Of a DNA stretch of 64,000 nt, positions 9,378-20,269 are shown piece by piece. Source of the DNA: Azadirachta indica. Lineage: Eukaryota > Streptophyta > Magnoliopsida > Sapindales > Meliaceae. The position numbers and the translations under genes were made by a program. Position 1 is the first letter of the stretch; every line of letters begins with the position of its first letter. Below the pieces are notes generated by a model. It did no database searches. It saw only the letters and a program-made list of their open reading frames with translations, and was not told the origin of the DNA. The DNA lies in contig CM040449.1 in the NCBI GenBank assembly GCA_022749755.1, forward strand, positions 12,868,363 to 12,932,362, given 5' to 3'.

Positions 9378-9421
9378 GTTTTCCCTAAGACAATTTGTTT
9401 CCAAATTGTCTTAGGGAAAAC
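9378..9421. repeat. Perfect 19-bp inverted repeat with 6-nt loop
   Basis: Arm GTTTTCCCTAAGACAATTT at 9378-9396, loop GTTTCC at 9397-9402, and the exact reverse complement at 9403-9421. Nothing around it looks like a longer element. It could be the relic of a very small foldback element or a structured RNA. Confidence 0.9.
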
Positions 9422-11119
9422 TTTCTTATGGTCTTGTTCTCTTTAGTGCTGCCTCGGATCCTGTAATTTTTTCTCTCGACACATAGGAATATAACTGATG
9501 AGAAATGATAGATTATGACAGCTATATGGTTGGTCAAGTTAGGAGAGACCAGAGAAAATATGGGCCCCGTTTTTGAAATCAGCAGTCTACCAACTTCTAT
9601 TTTAGAAGTATGTAATTTTCTGTGGCAATAATTTAATGCTAATCTTGACAATCAACATCCACATTGTGATATAATAGTTAGACATATAGTTTGATTTCAT
9701 AGATGGATACATTTGTTTTTGATTTTCACATTTTACCAATAAACTTTATGAATGTATATGTTTGGTGAGAATTTGGGTCTTTTAAACTTGTTTGATCTTT
9801 TGAAAGATGTTTGAACTGTATAGACATGGTTATTTATATGTACTTAAGATTTATTTATTTTATTATAACTATCAATTACAAATTTGCTTTTACTTCGATT
9901 ATAGTTTATAATGGAAGGGGTTTTTTTTTTTTCTGTTATTATGCTTAAGCATGTGAATTTATGACTAATCTACAATAAAGAAGGATGTTTTAGACAATTC
10001 TTTCTTCTTTGTTAATCCTAATCTTAATCTACTGCAGAATTTTGCTTTATTTTTTATTTAGTTTCGATTTTTTTGGTTATGCGTTTCTTTAACTTATCCA
10101 TTGAAAGATTTTCCCAATGATGGAAACAATGAAATGTATTGAGTGGTCGCTGTGGTTTTTGTTAAATTGTTAGCCTTTATTCAGCACCACCCCCATCCTC
10201 TGCCATCTCAACCCAGCTCCTTTTCTTCTTTATACATGCATATGTACGCAAACACACTCACAAATTCATATGTGTGCTGGTGTGTAAAGGTTTTCAGTGA
10301 ACTCCATTGGCATCAAAACTGCGAATGACCGATTTAAAGCCATGAGATGTGAGGGCTTTCACTTGCATTGCATATCTTTTTTCCTACATTTTGTTTGATA
10401 TTGCTATATATTGATAATGACTATGAATTTAGTGTTCTTTTTTTGTTGTGTTTGCGTTATTAAGTGCCTCTGGAAAGCATTTTCTAGTGTTCAAGACACA
10501 ATTTTTAGACTGATCACTTCTCTAAGAAATGCTTCAAGAATAATATATTTTCTATTTTAGTGATCATTACATGATTTTTTTTTTGTTTCTCTGTTCATGT
10601 ATTTTGATCTGAAGAAGAATTTTTGTTTACTTTTGTTGAACATTATGGCATTCATGAAAAAAGCATTTCGGTTATTTAAGTTTCTTTTCTACTAGCAACC
10701 CCAAAAATTCCTGTGTATAATTTTATAACTAGTTGTATTGCATGGTTTGATAATTTCTTTTTGGCATTAAATGTTGTATAAGAATGAATGAGATAATACA
10801 TGCACTGGCTCTCAGCGATTTTTCACTGCATTAATGGATGGAAATGCAGCTAGAAAGCTTTATCTCTTCTTCCCTTTTTCTCCATTGCTAACTTTCTTGT
10901 TGGATTATGTTTTATGCTTAAGCTTTTGGCATTGTGAGAATATTATCGAGGTAGATAGTTGAACAGTTTTACCTTTTTGTTTCAGATATGCTTTGTTATT
11001 CATGAGTGTGCAGAGAATTTTGAGCTCAACAGTTTTCGCAATTGATGGGCATAAGCAATATAGCTTTTTACAGTTGTGATGACTGTAGTTTTGGCTGAGG
11101 AGTTGTTGTCCTAAAGCTC

Positions 11120-11555
11120 TCTCTTGGTGGATGAAGTACTATTGTAATTTTTCGTTAGTAGAAGTGCTTTGGAAATAGGTATGTGTAACTTTTCTAGTGA
11201 AAAATTATTATTGGAGTAATCCTCTATAATTAATTTTAGGAAATCATAACCCCCAAATTTCCTACACCACCTACGTTCTAGGTTCCAGCAATGGGCTAAA
11301 GTTTCCAATTTCTCTGTTCATGAGAGCTATGCTTCAGTCTGTACCGGTGTAGTCTTTTGAGCATATGCTTTTGTCGAGAAAGTACTATGGTATTTTTCTG
11401 TTAGCAAAAGTGTTCTTGAAATAGATGTGTAACTTTACTACTGAAAAATTGTCATTGGAGTAGTCATATATTATTAGGTTTAGTATCCCACTAATTTTCT
11501 AACTGCCCCAGGTCCTAGGTTTCAACAGTGGTCCAAGTTTAAAACTCAGATGAAC
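11120..11555. repeat. Diverged tandem duplication, about 245-bp period
   Basis: The segment from about 11125 (GAAGTACTATTGTAATTTTT, then GAAAAATTATTATTGGAGTA, then CTAGGTTCCAGCAATGG) is repeated with substitutions from about 11372 (AAAGTACTATGGTATTTTTC, then GAAAAATTGTCATTGGAGTA, then CTAGGTTTCAACAGTGG). The order and spacing of matching blocks are conserved. No coding potential is shared. Confidence 0.7.
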
Positions 11556-11810
11556 TTGAGGGACAAAAGACAATCTACCTGTTGTTTTCCCCATTAATTT
11601 TTTTACTTTGTTTTGAGCTTGTCACGACCTTAAGTTTGGCAATTCAATCTGTTTATTCTATTCCTCAGTTCATGTTGTGATAGTCTTTTTTATTAGATGT
11701 TTTTGCCCGTTGATGGAAATCTTATTATGTGGAGCGCTAGCACGGATATTCATTTTGAGCCTCTACTTTTATCATCACTTTTGTAATAATCGTCATCAGC
11801 ATCAACATCA

Positions 11811-11855
11811 TCTCTCTCTCTCTGTCTCTCTCGATCTTTCTCTTTCTATCTCTCC
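11811..11855. repeat. Pyrimidine (TC)n-rich simple repeat
   Basis: Interrupted TC repeat (TCTCTCTCTCTGTCTCTCTC and following CT-rich sequence). Ordinary microsatellite. Confidence 0.8.
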
Positions 11856-12145
11856 TCTTGTTACAATGGGTAATGATTGGTAAAGGCTCTTAATGGATCC
11901 AGTTAGCTATACCGTCGATGATCTAATATAGCTATGAGTTATGAGGGCTATTTAAGATATTTTATCTTTGTTGGATGTCATTTCAATCATATATGTTTTT
12001 ACCTTCTGATTATTTCTATTGGGTCATTGTTTTTCTTACTGCAATGGTGACAACTTATGTTCACTTGTCTTGTGCCATTCGCTAAGTCAACTTCAACCGT
12101 ATGTGGTGGTATTAATGTAATTTTGACCATTCTAATGGTGGTGTG

Positions 12146-12181
12146 CTTGCAATGGTCAGTGTACTTGCAATGGTCAGTGTA
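12146..12181. repeat. Exact 18-bp tandem duplication
   Basis: CTTGCAATGGTCAGTGTA occurs twice back to back (12146-12163 and 12164-12181) with no mismatch, pointing to a recent slippage event. Confidence 0.9.
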
Positions 12182-12854
12182 CATATGGAAAGCCTACCAT
12201 GTTTATCACTGCTCTATCATGACGGGATTACTTTTTCTTTGAAGTTTCCATTGGAAACTGTGAATAGCTTTTAATTACAACGTGCTTAAAAGAGTACGAC
12301 AAGTTTGTTTGCTTGACAGCATGTTCACTCCTTTGTTTTGCTTCTTACACGTCTTGCTTCATCTCAGAGAAAGAAGAACAGTATGACAAGTTGACCCATG
12401 GTATTTATAATTTTTATTATTGTCACAGTGCCATAGATTTTGTTTATTCTCATGTTGGTTCTATGCCTTAAATTTGAAGTGCTTTCATTTCTTTAAAACT
12501 TCTATTTTGTTCAACTTAGACTTCTTGTGACCCTTGAGCACGCTTGTTTTGCCGGTACATCTTTGTTCCACTTGTAAGTGTGTCTGTTTCTTCTTCTAGT
12601 TTCGTACTTCTAACGTAGGTTAGTGCATTATAGCTCTGAATTTTCTGGGATAGAAGTAGGACCTTGTCTGTTTATCTAGGACATGGCTCTTTGAAATTTC
12701 TTAGAAATTAATTTTAAATTCACAAAACTGTTGCCTCTGAAAATGTCTTTGTTTTGGCCCCAACAGTCTGATTAGAATTTTTATTAAGTTTTTGAAATGC
12801 GTTCATTGCTTATATCTTTCGATCATTGATGATCTTTCCAATTTGATTGAGCAG

Positions 12855-12902
12855 TTGGACTCAAATCTTGATACTGAACATCTGCATACTTACGCAAATT
12901 TG
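12855..12902 (+). other. Candidate 48-bp exon (weak)
   Basis: A run of 16 open codons (LDSNLDTEHLHTYANL) lies between a TTTGATTGAGCAG acceptor-like sequence and a GTGAGT donor. A similar 33-bp candidate lies at 12368-12400, between TTCATCTCAG and GTATTT (reading KEEQYDKLTH in one frame). Both have good splice contexts and codon-like composition. I do not recognise a protein family, and no further exons could be linked, so these may be chance. Confidence 0.18.
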
Positions 12903-13208
12903 GTGAGTCAACATGCATCTTAATTTATAAATATTGCATATTCTTGCTAAGTTTTAATGATTTATGATTACCCTTTTGTTAATCTATGTTTTAGTAATGT
13001 GTTTTAGTAACGCATTATAAATAAGATTATCTCTTAATATTTACACAAAAGAGTCTTAACAAGGTAATCTTTTTTGCATCTGCCCAGTGATGGAAACTCA
13101 TTGCATGATGTGGTTGCTTTAGTTTTCATTGCGAACCCCCATCTTTGCTGCCGCGCTCTGCCATCATCCACTGTTGCTAATTTGTTGCTATTGCTGCTAT
13201 TGCTATTG

Positions 13209-13291
13209 CTTCTTCTTCTTCTTCTTCTTCTTCTTCTTCACCATCATCACCATCTCCATCTTCATCTTCATCTTCGTCTTCGTCTTCATCC
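13209..13291. repeat. (CTT)n / (CAT)n microsatellite
   Basis: About ten CTT repeats (13209-13239) grade into CAC/CAT/CGT-type triplets up to about 13291. The poly-Leu frame across it is an artefact of the repeat. Confidence 0.9.
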
Positions 13292-14279
13292 ATTGCTGCG
13301 GTAGCTAGCATTATCAGAGTCAATGGTGGTGGTGTTGGTGGTAGCAGTGTTCTTTAGGTCACCATTTAAGATGTGGAATGGCTTGCATTGAAAATTTAAG
13401 CTTCACCATGAATTGTATAGCTATGAGATCTGAGGACCGTTCTATCTTTTATTTATTTATTTTTAATTTCATTTACAAAATTCTTTTTGAAGTTTACAGT
13501 TTCATAATTTGGAAAAATGTTTTCTTTTCGTGTGTATTATCATTTATGGTATGAATTAAGCAAAACCTTATTTACTTCTTGTTGACACAGAAACTTGGTC
13601 AACGGTGTAAATTGAAAATTTGACACAAAATAAGTAAGGACAAAGAAACAAGAAACTAAAATTTATATGGTTTGGTGTATAGTCTACATCTATGGGCTGC
13701 ATATACAGGGTGAGATTTTATTAGTGCTTAAGAAATGAGCTTGCCACAATGTAAACCAAGCTTTCCCTCTCTCTTGTTCACTTTTCTCTCAATATCTCTT
13801 ACTTTTTTCTTATAATTTTTTTGGCACTCCTCCCTTGTTCTTTTAACACTCACCGTATATACTGTACAATATAGAGTTCCTCTTAACTACAAACTAATTA
13901 ATTTCTCTCTTAAAGTTTCCTAAGATTTTTTATTGTCAAAAATATCATCTCCTTGTCAAACTTATCTTTGTTAGATTTTGGGGTTGTTCGGCATGTTCAT
14001 GTGTATGTTATTGTTTATGTACGAAATTTTGGCCTCATGGCTTCTTAGGATGAGACTTTTAGCACATGGTTTTTGGTCTCAACGGCCTCCTAGGAGGAAA
14101 TCCCTTGTACATGGTGTGCTAGAAGGTAACTTGCATGGTGTGTATAGGGATGGCAACAGATAGGATACGGTGCGGATGATATCTATATCCTATAATAAAA
14201 TTTATATTCATATCTTTTGCGGATATTAAATTTAATATCCGTATTCTCTTAAACGAATATTTATTAATAATTATATCTT

Positions 14280-14492
14280 TATATTTTGGCTTAATCCTTT
14301 CATAGCCTTTTGTTTAAGGTTCTTTAAATGAACTCGGGTTGACAAGCTTACCCGATTGTAAATACAAGCTAAGTTATGAGCGAGTTGTTGGTTTGAGATC
14401 TTACTATGGTCTGCTAAATCCAGGTACTCAAGGTTTGCCGTATGAGACCTCTCGTACCACCGTTGAATTTCCTCTTCCCAGACTCGGGACAT
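14280..14492 (-). pseudogene. Badnavirus-like ORF1 (P1) N-terminal fragment
   Basis: From the ATG at 14492 the frame reads MSRVWEEEIQRWYERSH, then NLEYLDLADHSK, then LAHNLACIYNRVSL. This matches the start and layout of the small badnavirus ORF1 protein family, which is virion-associated in some members. It runs into hAT sequence after roughly 70 codons. Upstream it is fused in frame to a duplicated piece of the polyprotein Cys-rich region (14493-14903), which is not a natural viral order, so this is rearranged. Confidence 0.6.
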
Positions 14493-14903
14493 CATTTCTG
14501 CTCTGGATCTCTCGAGCTCTTCTTCCAATTCTTTCTGGTGTAGGAGTTGCTTGTAGTATTCTACCTCTCGTTTTAGTCTCTGGATTTCACCGTCCTGGTA
14601 GGCAATATATTCCTGCTGAGCTGTTAGCAAACTCCTTGGGCTGTACTGAGTTTCACCTCGGGGTTCTACTTTCACCTCGGTGTCACAGTAATGCTGAGAG
14701 CACATACTGCACTGGTCAGGTCACACTGAGTGCAGTGTATTCTTGCTCGCTGCTGAGTCTGATTCTTGCAGAAGTGACACTTGTGCTGAGCTGGATCTGC
14801 AATGGGTCTGTTATGTTCCCAATTGTGCTGACACTGATATTGATCTCGGGAAACTCGAACTAAAGCCCTGTAGCCTCCTGGCTTTCCCATCCAATACGTA
14901 CCA
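14493..14903 (-). repeat. Extra direct copy of the EPRV A2 Cys-rich region
   Basis: The segment matches 17601-18012 in the same orientation with one 1-bp deletion and about one substitution by eye. It encodes part of the second Cys/His cluster and the following coiled coil, with a frameshift from the missing base. The near-identity means the duplication is much younger than the divergence between EPRV copies A1 and A2, or was maintained until integration. Confidence 0.92.
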
Positions 14904-15015
14904 CCGAAAACACACAAACATAATTATTAAAGATGCTGTGGTCCCAAGGACCACAACTTTTGGATTTTCCACGCGGGAACAAAGACTGGAGGGTCCACCA
15001 CTTCCGCAGTCCCAA
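14904..15015 (-). promoter_or_regulatory. Piece of EPRV A2 sequence downstream of the 3' ORF, with a short hairpin
   Basis: Just after the ORF4-like stop (15016 on the minus strand) about 110 bp of non-coding viral sequence remains. It contains TGTGGTCC-CAA-GGACCACA (14937-14955), a perfect 8-bp stem. No TATA box or primer-binding site is kept before the duplicated segment starts. Confidence 0.45.
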
Positions 15016-15453
15016 TCAAGGAAAAAGATCCTCGATTAGTGCTTCGAGCTGGTCCACAACTTTGCAAAGTTTGCGGTGGTTGTCCTCATGGTGGGGCAGG
15101 ATATCGTTGGCCCAGTTGTCCTTCGCGGATTGTCCGCGTATGTACTCCAACTTTTGCCGGTGGAGCTCACGGAGTTGCCGTACTTGCTGGCAGGCTTGCT
15201 TGGCTGCCTCATCTCGTACCTCACGGCGTTGTCGGTCGAGTGTATACTGGTCGAGCAGGTTGATTCCGGCGGGTGACATGTCTTGTTCGGCTTGCAGGAG
15301 TCCGGCGTGAGCGAGTGCAAACGGGAAACCTTCTGGTCTATGGAGTAGGCCAGGGTTGATTGTAAGTTTTTGGGCAGGTGGCCGTTGTTCACGGCTTGGT
15401 CGAACTGTAACACCGCTGCTACCACTGGTAAAACTGCTGGACTTGTCTGCCAT
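15016..15453 (-). CDS. Overlapping 3' ORF (ORF4-like) of EPRV A2
   Basis: Taking the ATG at 15453 (MADKSSSFTSGSSGV) gives 145 codons overlapping the RNase H end of the polyprotein frame and ending just beyond it. The frame stays open further upstream to 15579, but the Ser/Gly-rich start aligns with the start of the A1 counterpart, so 15453 is preferred. Shared features with A1: Ser/Gly/Thr-rich head, PFALAHAGL versus PFSLAYDGL, a Gln/Arg-rich helical middle, and an acidic end (LEALIEDLF versus FESFLEDAA). The relative frame to the polyprotein is the same in both. Function unknown. Confidence 0.65.
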   Translation of the reverse strand: MADKSSSFTSGSSGVTVRPSREQRPPAQKLTINPGLLHRPEGFPFALAHAGLLQAEQDMSPAGINLLDQYTLDRQRREVRDEAAKQACQQVRQLRELHRQKLEYIRGQSAKDNWANDILPHHEDNHRKLCKVVDQLEALIEDLFP

Positions 15454-16907
15454 TCTTCGGAAATTAGACCGGAAACTAGTCTTGAGAGCGCGTCTGCTAA
15501 CTGGTTGTCCTTGCCGTCGATGTGGTTGAATGTAACTGGGATGCCAAGGCCTGTTATATAGTCTGCAAAAGCGATCCACCTCACGCGCGATGGCTTATGG
15601 TTGGCAGACTTGTCGAAGAAGGAGACGATGGCTTTACAGTCAGTACGGATAGTGACGTGTTGTTTATCAAGATAATGAATCTTGAAGTGGTCCAGGGAAT
15701 TCATCACCGCGTGTATTTCTGCGTCAATGGTCGCTTTCGGCGTGCTAAATTTTCCACTGGCATATGCACAAACAGGTTCTGTGGTCCTGGAATCATTTGC
15801 TTTTAGTTTCCACTTGCAGATTCCACCCCATCCGTCCATGCATCCGTCGCTTTCTATTACAATCGAACATCCTTCTGGAGGAAGCTCGAGATCTGGCAAG
15901 TTCTGGACTTGGGCTTTGATTTGTCTGATTAAGGCCCAATCTTCCTTGTTCATGCGTCTCTCACCTGTTGGACTAACCTTTGCATATAATGGGCTGAGTA
16001 AACGGCCCAAATTAGGAATGTAGGCTCGTGCGTAGTTGAGAAGGCCCAAAAAGGATCTGAGCCCTTTTGTTTCTTGCAGAACCTGGTCTGGAAAGTCCGC
16101 TATTTTCTTGATGATATGGGGCTGTAAATTGATACGGCCCTGATCAATTGTGGCGCCCAGGAAATCTATCTTGGTCTGGGCTATTTTCATCTTGGTTGGG
16201 CTGAGAATAAGCCCATTGGACTGACATCTTCGTAGCATCTCTTTGAGGTGCTTCTCATGATCTGCTGTATTGTTGGAGAAGACTAAGATGTCGTCGATGT
16301 AGACAGCTATGAACGCTTCTGTGCCCTTGAACACTTGATCCATTTTCCGTTGAAATACTGCTGGAGCGTTCTTCAATCCAAATGGCATAACAAGCCATTC
16401 GTATAATCCGTCTGGAACCCAAAAAGCTGTCCATGGAATAGAGTCAGGGTGCATCGCTACTTGATGGAATCCTGATTTGAGGTCAAACTTTGAGAAGACC
16501 TTAGCGTTGCTGACTCTCTTAATGATTGTGTTGATCCCAGGGAGGCTGTACTGGTCCTTTTCTGTGAGGTCATTCAGTCTCTTGTAATTAAAGACCATGC
16601 GCTCCTTACCCTTCACTTCTTTTCCTGAGACTGGATCAACTGTAGTCCCGGAATTTACTATGAAAGCAGTAGTCCTATGCCTGCTTTTGCTAGGTCTGAT
16701 CACACCAAGTTCGAGGAGAGCTTTGACATGCTTCCTGAAAGATTCTTCCATTGCGGGTGTGACGTGCTTGATAGGCTTGTCTTCTATGATCAGGTCGGGG
16801 TTCTTGATCTCAAGATAACACTGAACTTGATTCTGAGCCCAGTATTTCATTGGGTTGTCACCGATATATCCCTGATCTCGTAGTTGTTGCAGTAATGGGC
16901 CAAACTT
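15036..16907 (-). pseudogene. EPRV A2 polyprotein, RT and RNase H part
   Basis: This frame continues the next entry after a single in-frame TAG at 16908-16910. It has the RT N-terminal region (VIRPSKSRHRTTAF), FSKFDLKSGFHQVAMHP, the catalytic YIDDILVFS, LGLLNYARAYIP, and RNase H with VIESDGCMDGWGG, AEIHAVMNSL and TDCKAIVSF. All catalytic acidic residues I can place are present. It stays open to 15036; the terminal ~140 codons overlap the ORF4-like frame and look less constrained. Identity to A1 is high in RT but clearly below that of a recent duplicate (roughly two-thirds by eye), so A1 and A2 derive from different viruses. Confidence 0.88.
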
Positions 16908-18236
16908 CTATTTGAAGCCTGGGAAAGGACTGTCTTCTTTGTCTGCAACAGTAGCCTGAATCCATTGGATCTCCTCATAAGACCCTTCTTCTTTTGTAAT
17001 CTCAGGATCGATAATTTCCTGAGTTTGGACACACGGGGCTGCGAGCTTTGTTTGAATTGTTGTGATATTCTTGTAGAACGTCACCTCAGTGCCTTCTAAT
17101 CTGACACCTCCATTTAAGCTCCGGATAAAATTGCAGCCGAGTATCATGGCTATCCCTTCACCTAAAGATAGTGAATCAAGACAATAACAGTAAGGGATAC
17201 GGAATGTATGTCCACCAATCCTCATCTGACCATATTTTAACTTCTGCCGGCTCTTCTGAGTTGAATTAATTCCGTGGAATGTCACCTCGAACGTGTTAGG
17301 CTCGATTGCTTCCTTTGGAATCCTTCCTGCATCAATACAACACGTTGTTGCGCCGGTGTCGAGGATTGCCTTTACATCAAACCTGGGTAGACTTGGAACA
17401 TCTAATTCCACTGTTAGGTTGTAGAGCATGTTTTTAACTGGTCTGACCTTAGGTTCACCGTCTGTCTCTTTTACGGTTGAAGCGGTGATAAGAGCATTAC
17501 ACTCTTCATCTTCATCTGCATCAGACTCTGGTTCTGTCGCAGGTTCTGGTTCTTTGATCACCACTCCTTTTCCCTTTTCTTGAGCTCTGGTTTTCTGTTC
17601 CATTTCTGCTCTGGATCTCTCGAGCTCTTCTTCCAATTCTTTCTGGTGTAGGAGTTGCTTGTAGTATTCTACCTCTCGTTTTAGTCTCTGGATTTCACCG
17701 TCCTGGTAGGCAATATATTCCTGCTGAGCTGTTAGCAAACTCCTTGGGCTGTACTGAGTTTCACCTCGGGGTTCTACTTTCACCTCGGTGTCACAGTAAT
17801 GCTGAGAGCACATACTGCAACTGGTCAGGTCACACTGAGTGCAGTGTATCCTTGCTCGCTGCTGAGTCTGATTCTTGCAGAAGTGACACTTGTGCTGAGC
17901 TGGATCTGCAATGGGTCTGTTATGTTCCCAATTGTGCTGACACTGATATTGATCTCGGGAAACTCGAACTAAAGCCCTGTAGCCTCCTGGCTTTCCCATC
18001 CAATACGTACCATCTTCTTCACGAAACATGAAGATAGTTTCTTCTCGGTCATAATTCTCTTCGTTCTCAGAGATACTAAAGATAGCATCACTCATTTCTT
18101 CACCTTCGTCAACCGAGACTATTTCACATTCTGGTGGGAGGTCTATCTGTTCGTACATGGCTACACTTTTTATAGACTTTTTATCATTTGGGCAGTCTCT
18201 GGCGAAATGCCCTTCATCATCTCGCATAAGTAGCAT
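16908..18236 (-). pseudogene. EPRV A2 polyprotein, Cys-rich region and protease
   Basis: The frame starts within the CCHC knuckle (DDEGHFARDCPN) and includes an acidic segment. The second Cys/His cluster follows at about residues 98-148 (QCQHNWEHNR, CHFCKNQTQQRARIHCTQC, CSMCSQHYC), then a Gln/Glu-rich coiled coil. The aspartic protease has AILDTGATTCCID, an intact DTGA unlike A1. It ends at TAG 16908-16910 and continues in the same frame as the RT part. The viral protease matures the polyprotein. Confidence 0.88.
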
Positions 18237-19384
18237 TTGCAGCGTCTGTCTTTCAACAAATGCTTTTTCTTCTCTATTCTGGCATGTGTAGCATGAGGCT
18301 TGCCTTTGTAGGTTGTTGCTCTACGAACCCCATACTTTCTTTCTCTGGTGTTTTTACCATAGTAACCTGGGATTGGCATCTCCGAGCAGAATGATAGATT
18401 CTTCAATGATCTTCGGAATGCTGCTTCTTTGCATTCAGCCTCGAGATACTTGTATGTGAACAGAACTCGTGGTAATACCCCGACTTCATTGCCAGGATAC
18501 CTCTGAGCATACGCTGTCCTGATCTTACTTCCCAGATCGTTTGGCATCTTTAGCCAGAACTTCTCACTGAGCTCAGGGCTGATGAACATTCGCCCTGTCT
18601 TTGCTGCTAACTTCACATAGTCGTTCATGTATTGAACGATATCTTTAATATTTGGGCAGCTTAGTCTTTCTAGGTCCCGATACGCTTCATCCTGTATCGC
18701 TGTGGAACCTGTTGTTGGATCTTCAAGAGAGAACACCCTTCGCATCTGTGAGATGATGTTCTGAGTTCCCTCTCTTCCATCAGAAGCTCTCACCATGGCC
18801 TCATACTCAGTTGGAAACTGCATACGCCACTGGATCCACATTAGCTTCTCTGTTTCACCAAGCAAGTTCTCCATAAACTCTGCTTTGTCCATAGGGTCAG
18901 TAAACCCTTGAGCTGCTACATAGTTCTTGGTGATTGATTCCCATCGTGAGAATACCTCATGAAAGAGGCCCATTTGTCTTGGCAAGACAAATAGAGCTCC
19001 TGTTGTAAACTGAGCTGACGGGAAGTGCCAATGTTCTGTGGATCTATCTCCTTTAAACTTTGTTCCTTTGGGCAGGTACCCTTCGAAGATCGGTGCCTGT
19101 GGTGAAGGCTGTGCTTGACTGGTAGACGCCTGAGCTGGTGGATAAGCTGGTGGCAACATTGCTGCGTCTACTGGTGGTGTATAGGATGAAATGGCTGAGG
19201 AGAAGGCTTTCTCTTCTTCCAGAACTCGTTTGAGCTCGGGGTATGGTGTTAAGTCCTCAGTTATAGCTGCTGCTGTCTCAGTCCTATCTTCTGTATCATC
19301 CGAACTAGAAAGCTGCGGACGAAATTGGGGATAAGGCATTCCCCCACCACCTTCTGCAAATGGGGTATATATTGAAAGACACAT
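18170..19384 (-). pseudogene. EPRV A2 capsid region
   Basis: A 404-codon frame covers the capsid from a Pro/Ala/Gln-rich N-terminal stretch (residues 60-100) through WIQWRMQFPTEYEAM, EDPTTGSTAIQDEAY and GYYGKNTRERKYGVRRAT to the start of the CCHC knuckle (CKCYLC). There one frameshift (about 18200-18236) separates it from the next frame. The movement protein and ORFs 1-2 upstream are absent: at 19385 the sequence switches to an inverted copy of the Cys-rich region. The first ~15 codons at the junction are probably not native. Confidence 0.85.
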
Positions 19385-19386
19385 GT

Positions 19387-19656
19387 GAAACTATCTTCAT
19401 GTTTCGTGAAGAAGATGGTACGTATTGGATGGGAAAGCCAGGAGGCTACAGGGCTTTAGTTCGAGTTTCCCGAGATCAATATCAGTGTCAGCACAATTGG
19501 GAACATAACAGACCCATTGCAGATCCAGCTCAGCACAAGTGTCACTTCTGCAAGAATCAGACTCAGCAGCGAGCAAGGATACACTGCACTCAGTGTGACC
19601 TGACCAGTTGCAGTATGTGCTCTCAGCATTACTGTGACACCGAGGTGAAAGTAGAA
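19387..19656 (+). repeat. Inverted 270-bp copy of the EPRV A2 Cys-rich region
   Basis: Positions 19387-19656 are the reverse complement of 17772-18041, apparently without mismatch. It keeps an open frame with WMGKPGGYRALVRVS and the Cys/His cluster. With the direct copy at 14493-14903, the same part of the viral genome is present three times within 5.4 kb, two direct and one inverted. The inverted copy abuts the hAT sequence that resumes at 19657. Confidence 0.92.
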
Positions 19657-20269
19657 TATCTTACGAATATATCCATATTCTAAAAAAAAAAAAACTTTAA
19701 AAAAATTATAAAATTTATAATTTAATTTTATTATTTTACAAATTAATATACTATTTACATTGATAAATTCAATTTAAAAATTAATATTATATTAACATCC
19801 TAAAAATATATCAAATTCTAATAATATAAAATTTTAATTCAATAATTATAACAATACATAAAATTGTAAAAAATTATTAAATTTATAAAAACTTTAACAA
19901 ATAATTTACATCAACAATAATCACAATAAGTCATCAAAATTTAATCATATTTCATCTTCACTAAAGATTTATAGTGTCCATCCAACATGATGCCTACAAT
20001 GTAAAAATAAAAGGTTTATATTCAACAAGTCATCAACTCCTTTAAAAATTAAATTATTAATAGGTAATGTCCGTATAATATTTAATCATTATAGTAGTTT
20101 TTTTTTAATTCATCCATAACATCATCATCTTCGGAATATTTGATATTTTCTATTTGTGTTAAAGAATTTGAGCCTAACCATGAAATAAAAAATTTAATTA
20201 TGATAAATGTAAATCAATGATGATTATCAATTTTGTATTAAATAATAAAAACATTTTCTTACCATTAAA

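Larger units (their letters stand above)
7675..14136. other. Non-coding plant DNA, no recognisable gene
   Basis: About 6.5 kb of AT-rich sequence has only short chance frames. T-rich composition on the + strand and many GT/AG-bounded candidates would fit introns of a + strand gene, but no exon chain with a recognisable product could be assembled. Listed separately are a hairpin (9378-9421), a diverged tandem duplication (11120-11555), simple repeats and two candidate short exons (12368-12400, 12855-12902). Confidence 0.6.

Noticed and set aside
13074..13304. 76-residue frame with a long Leu and His/Leu run
   Set aside because: It is the (CTT)n/(CAT)n microsatellite read in one frame; no conserved domain or start context.
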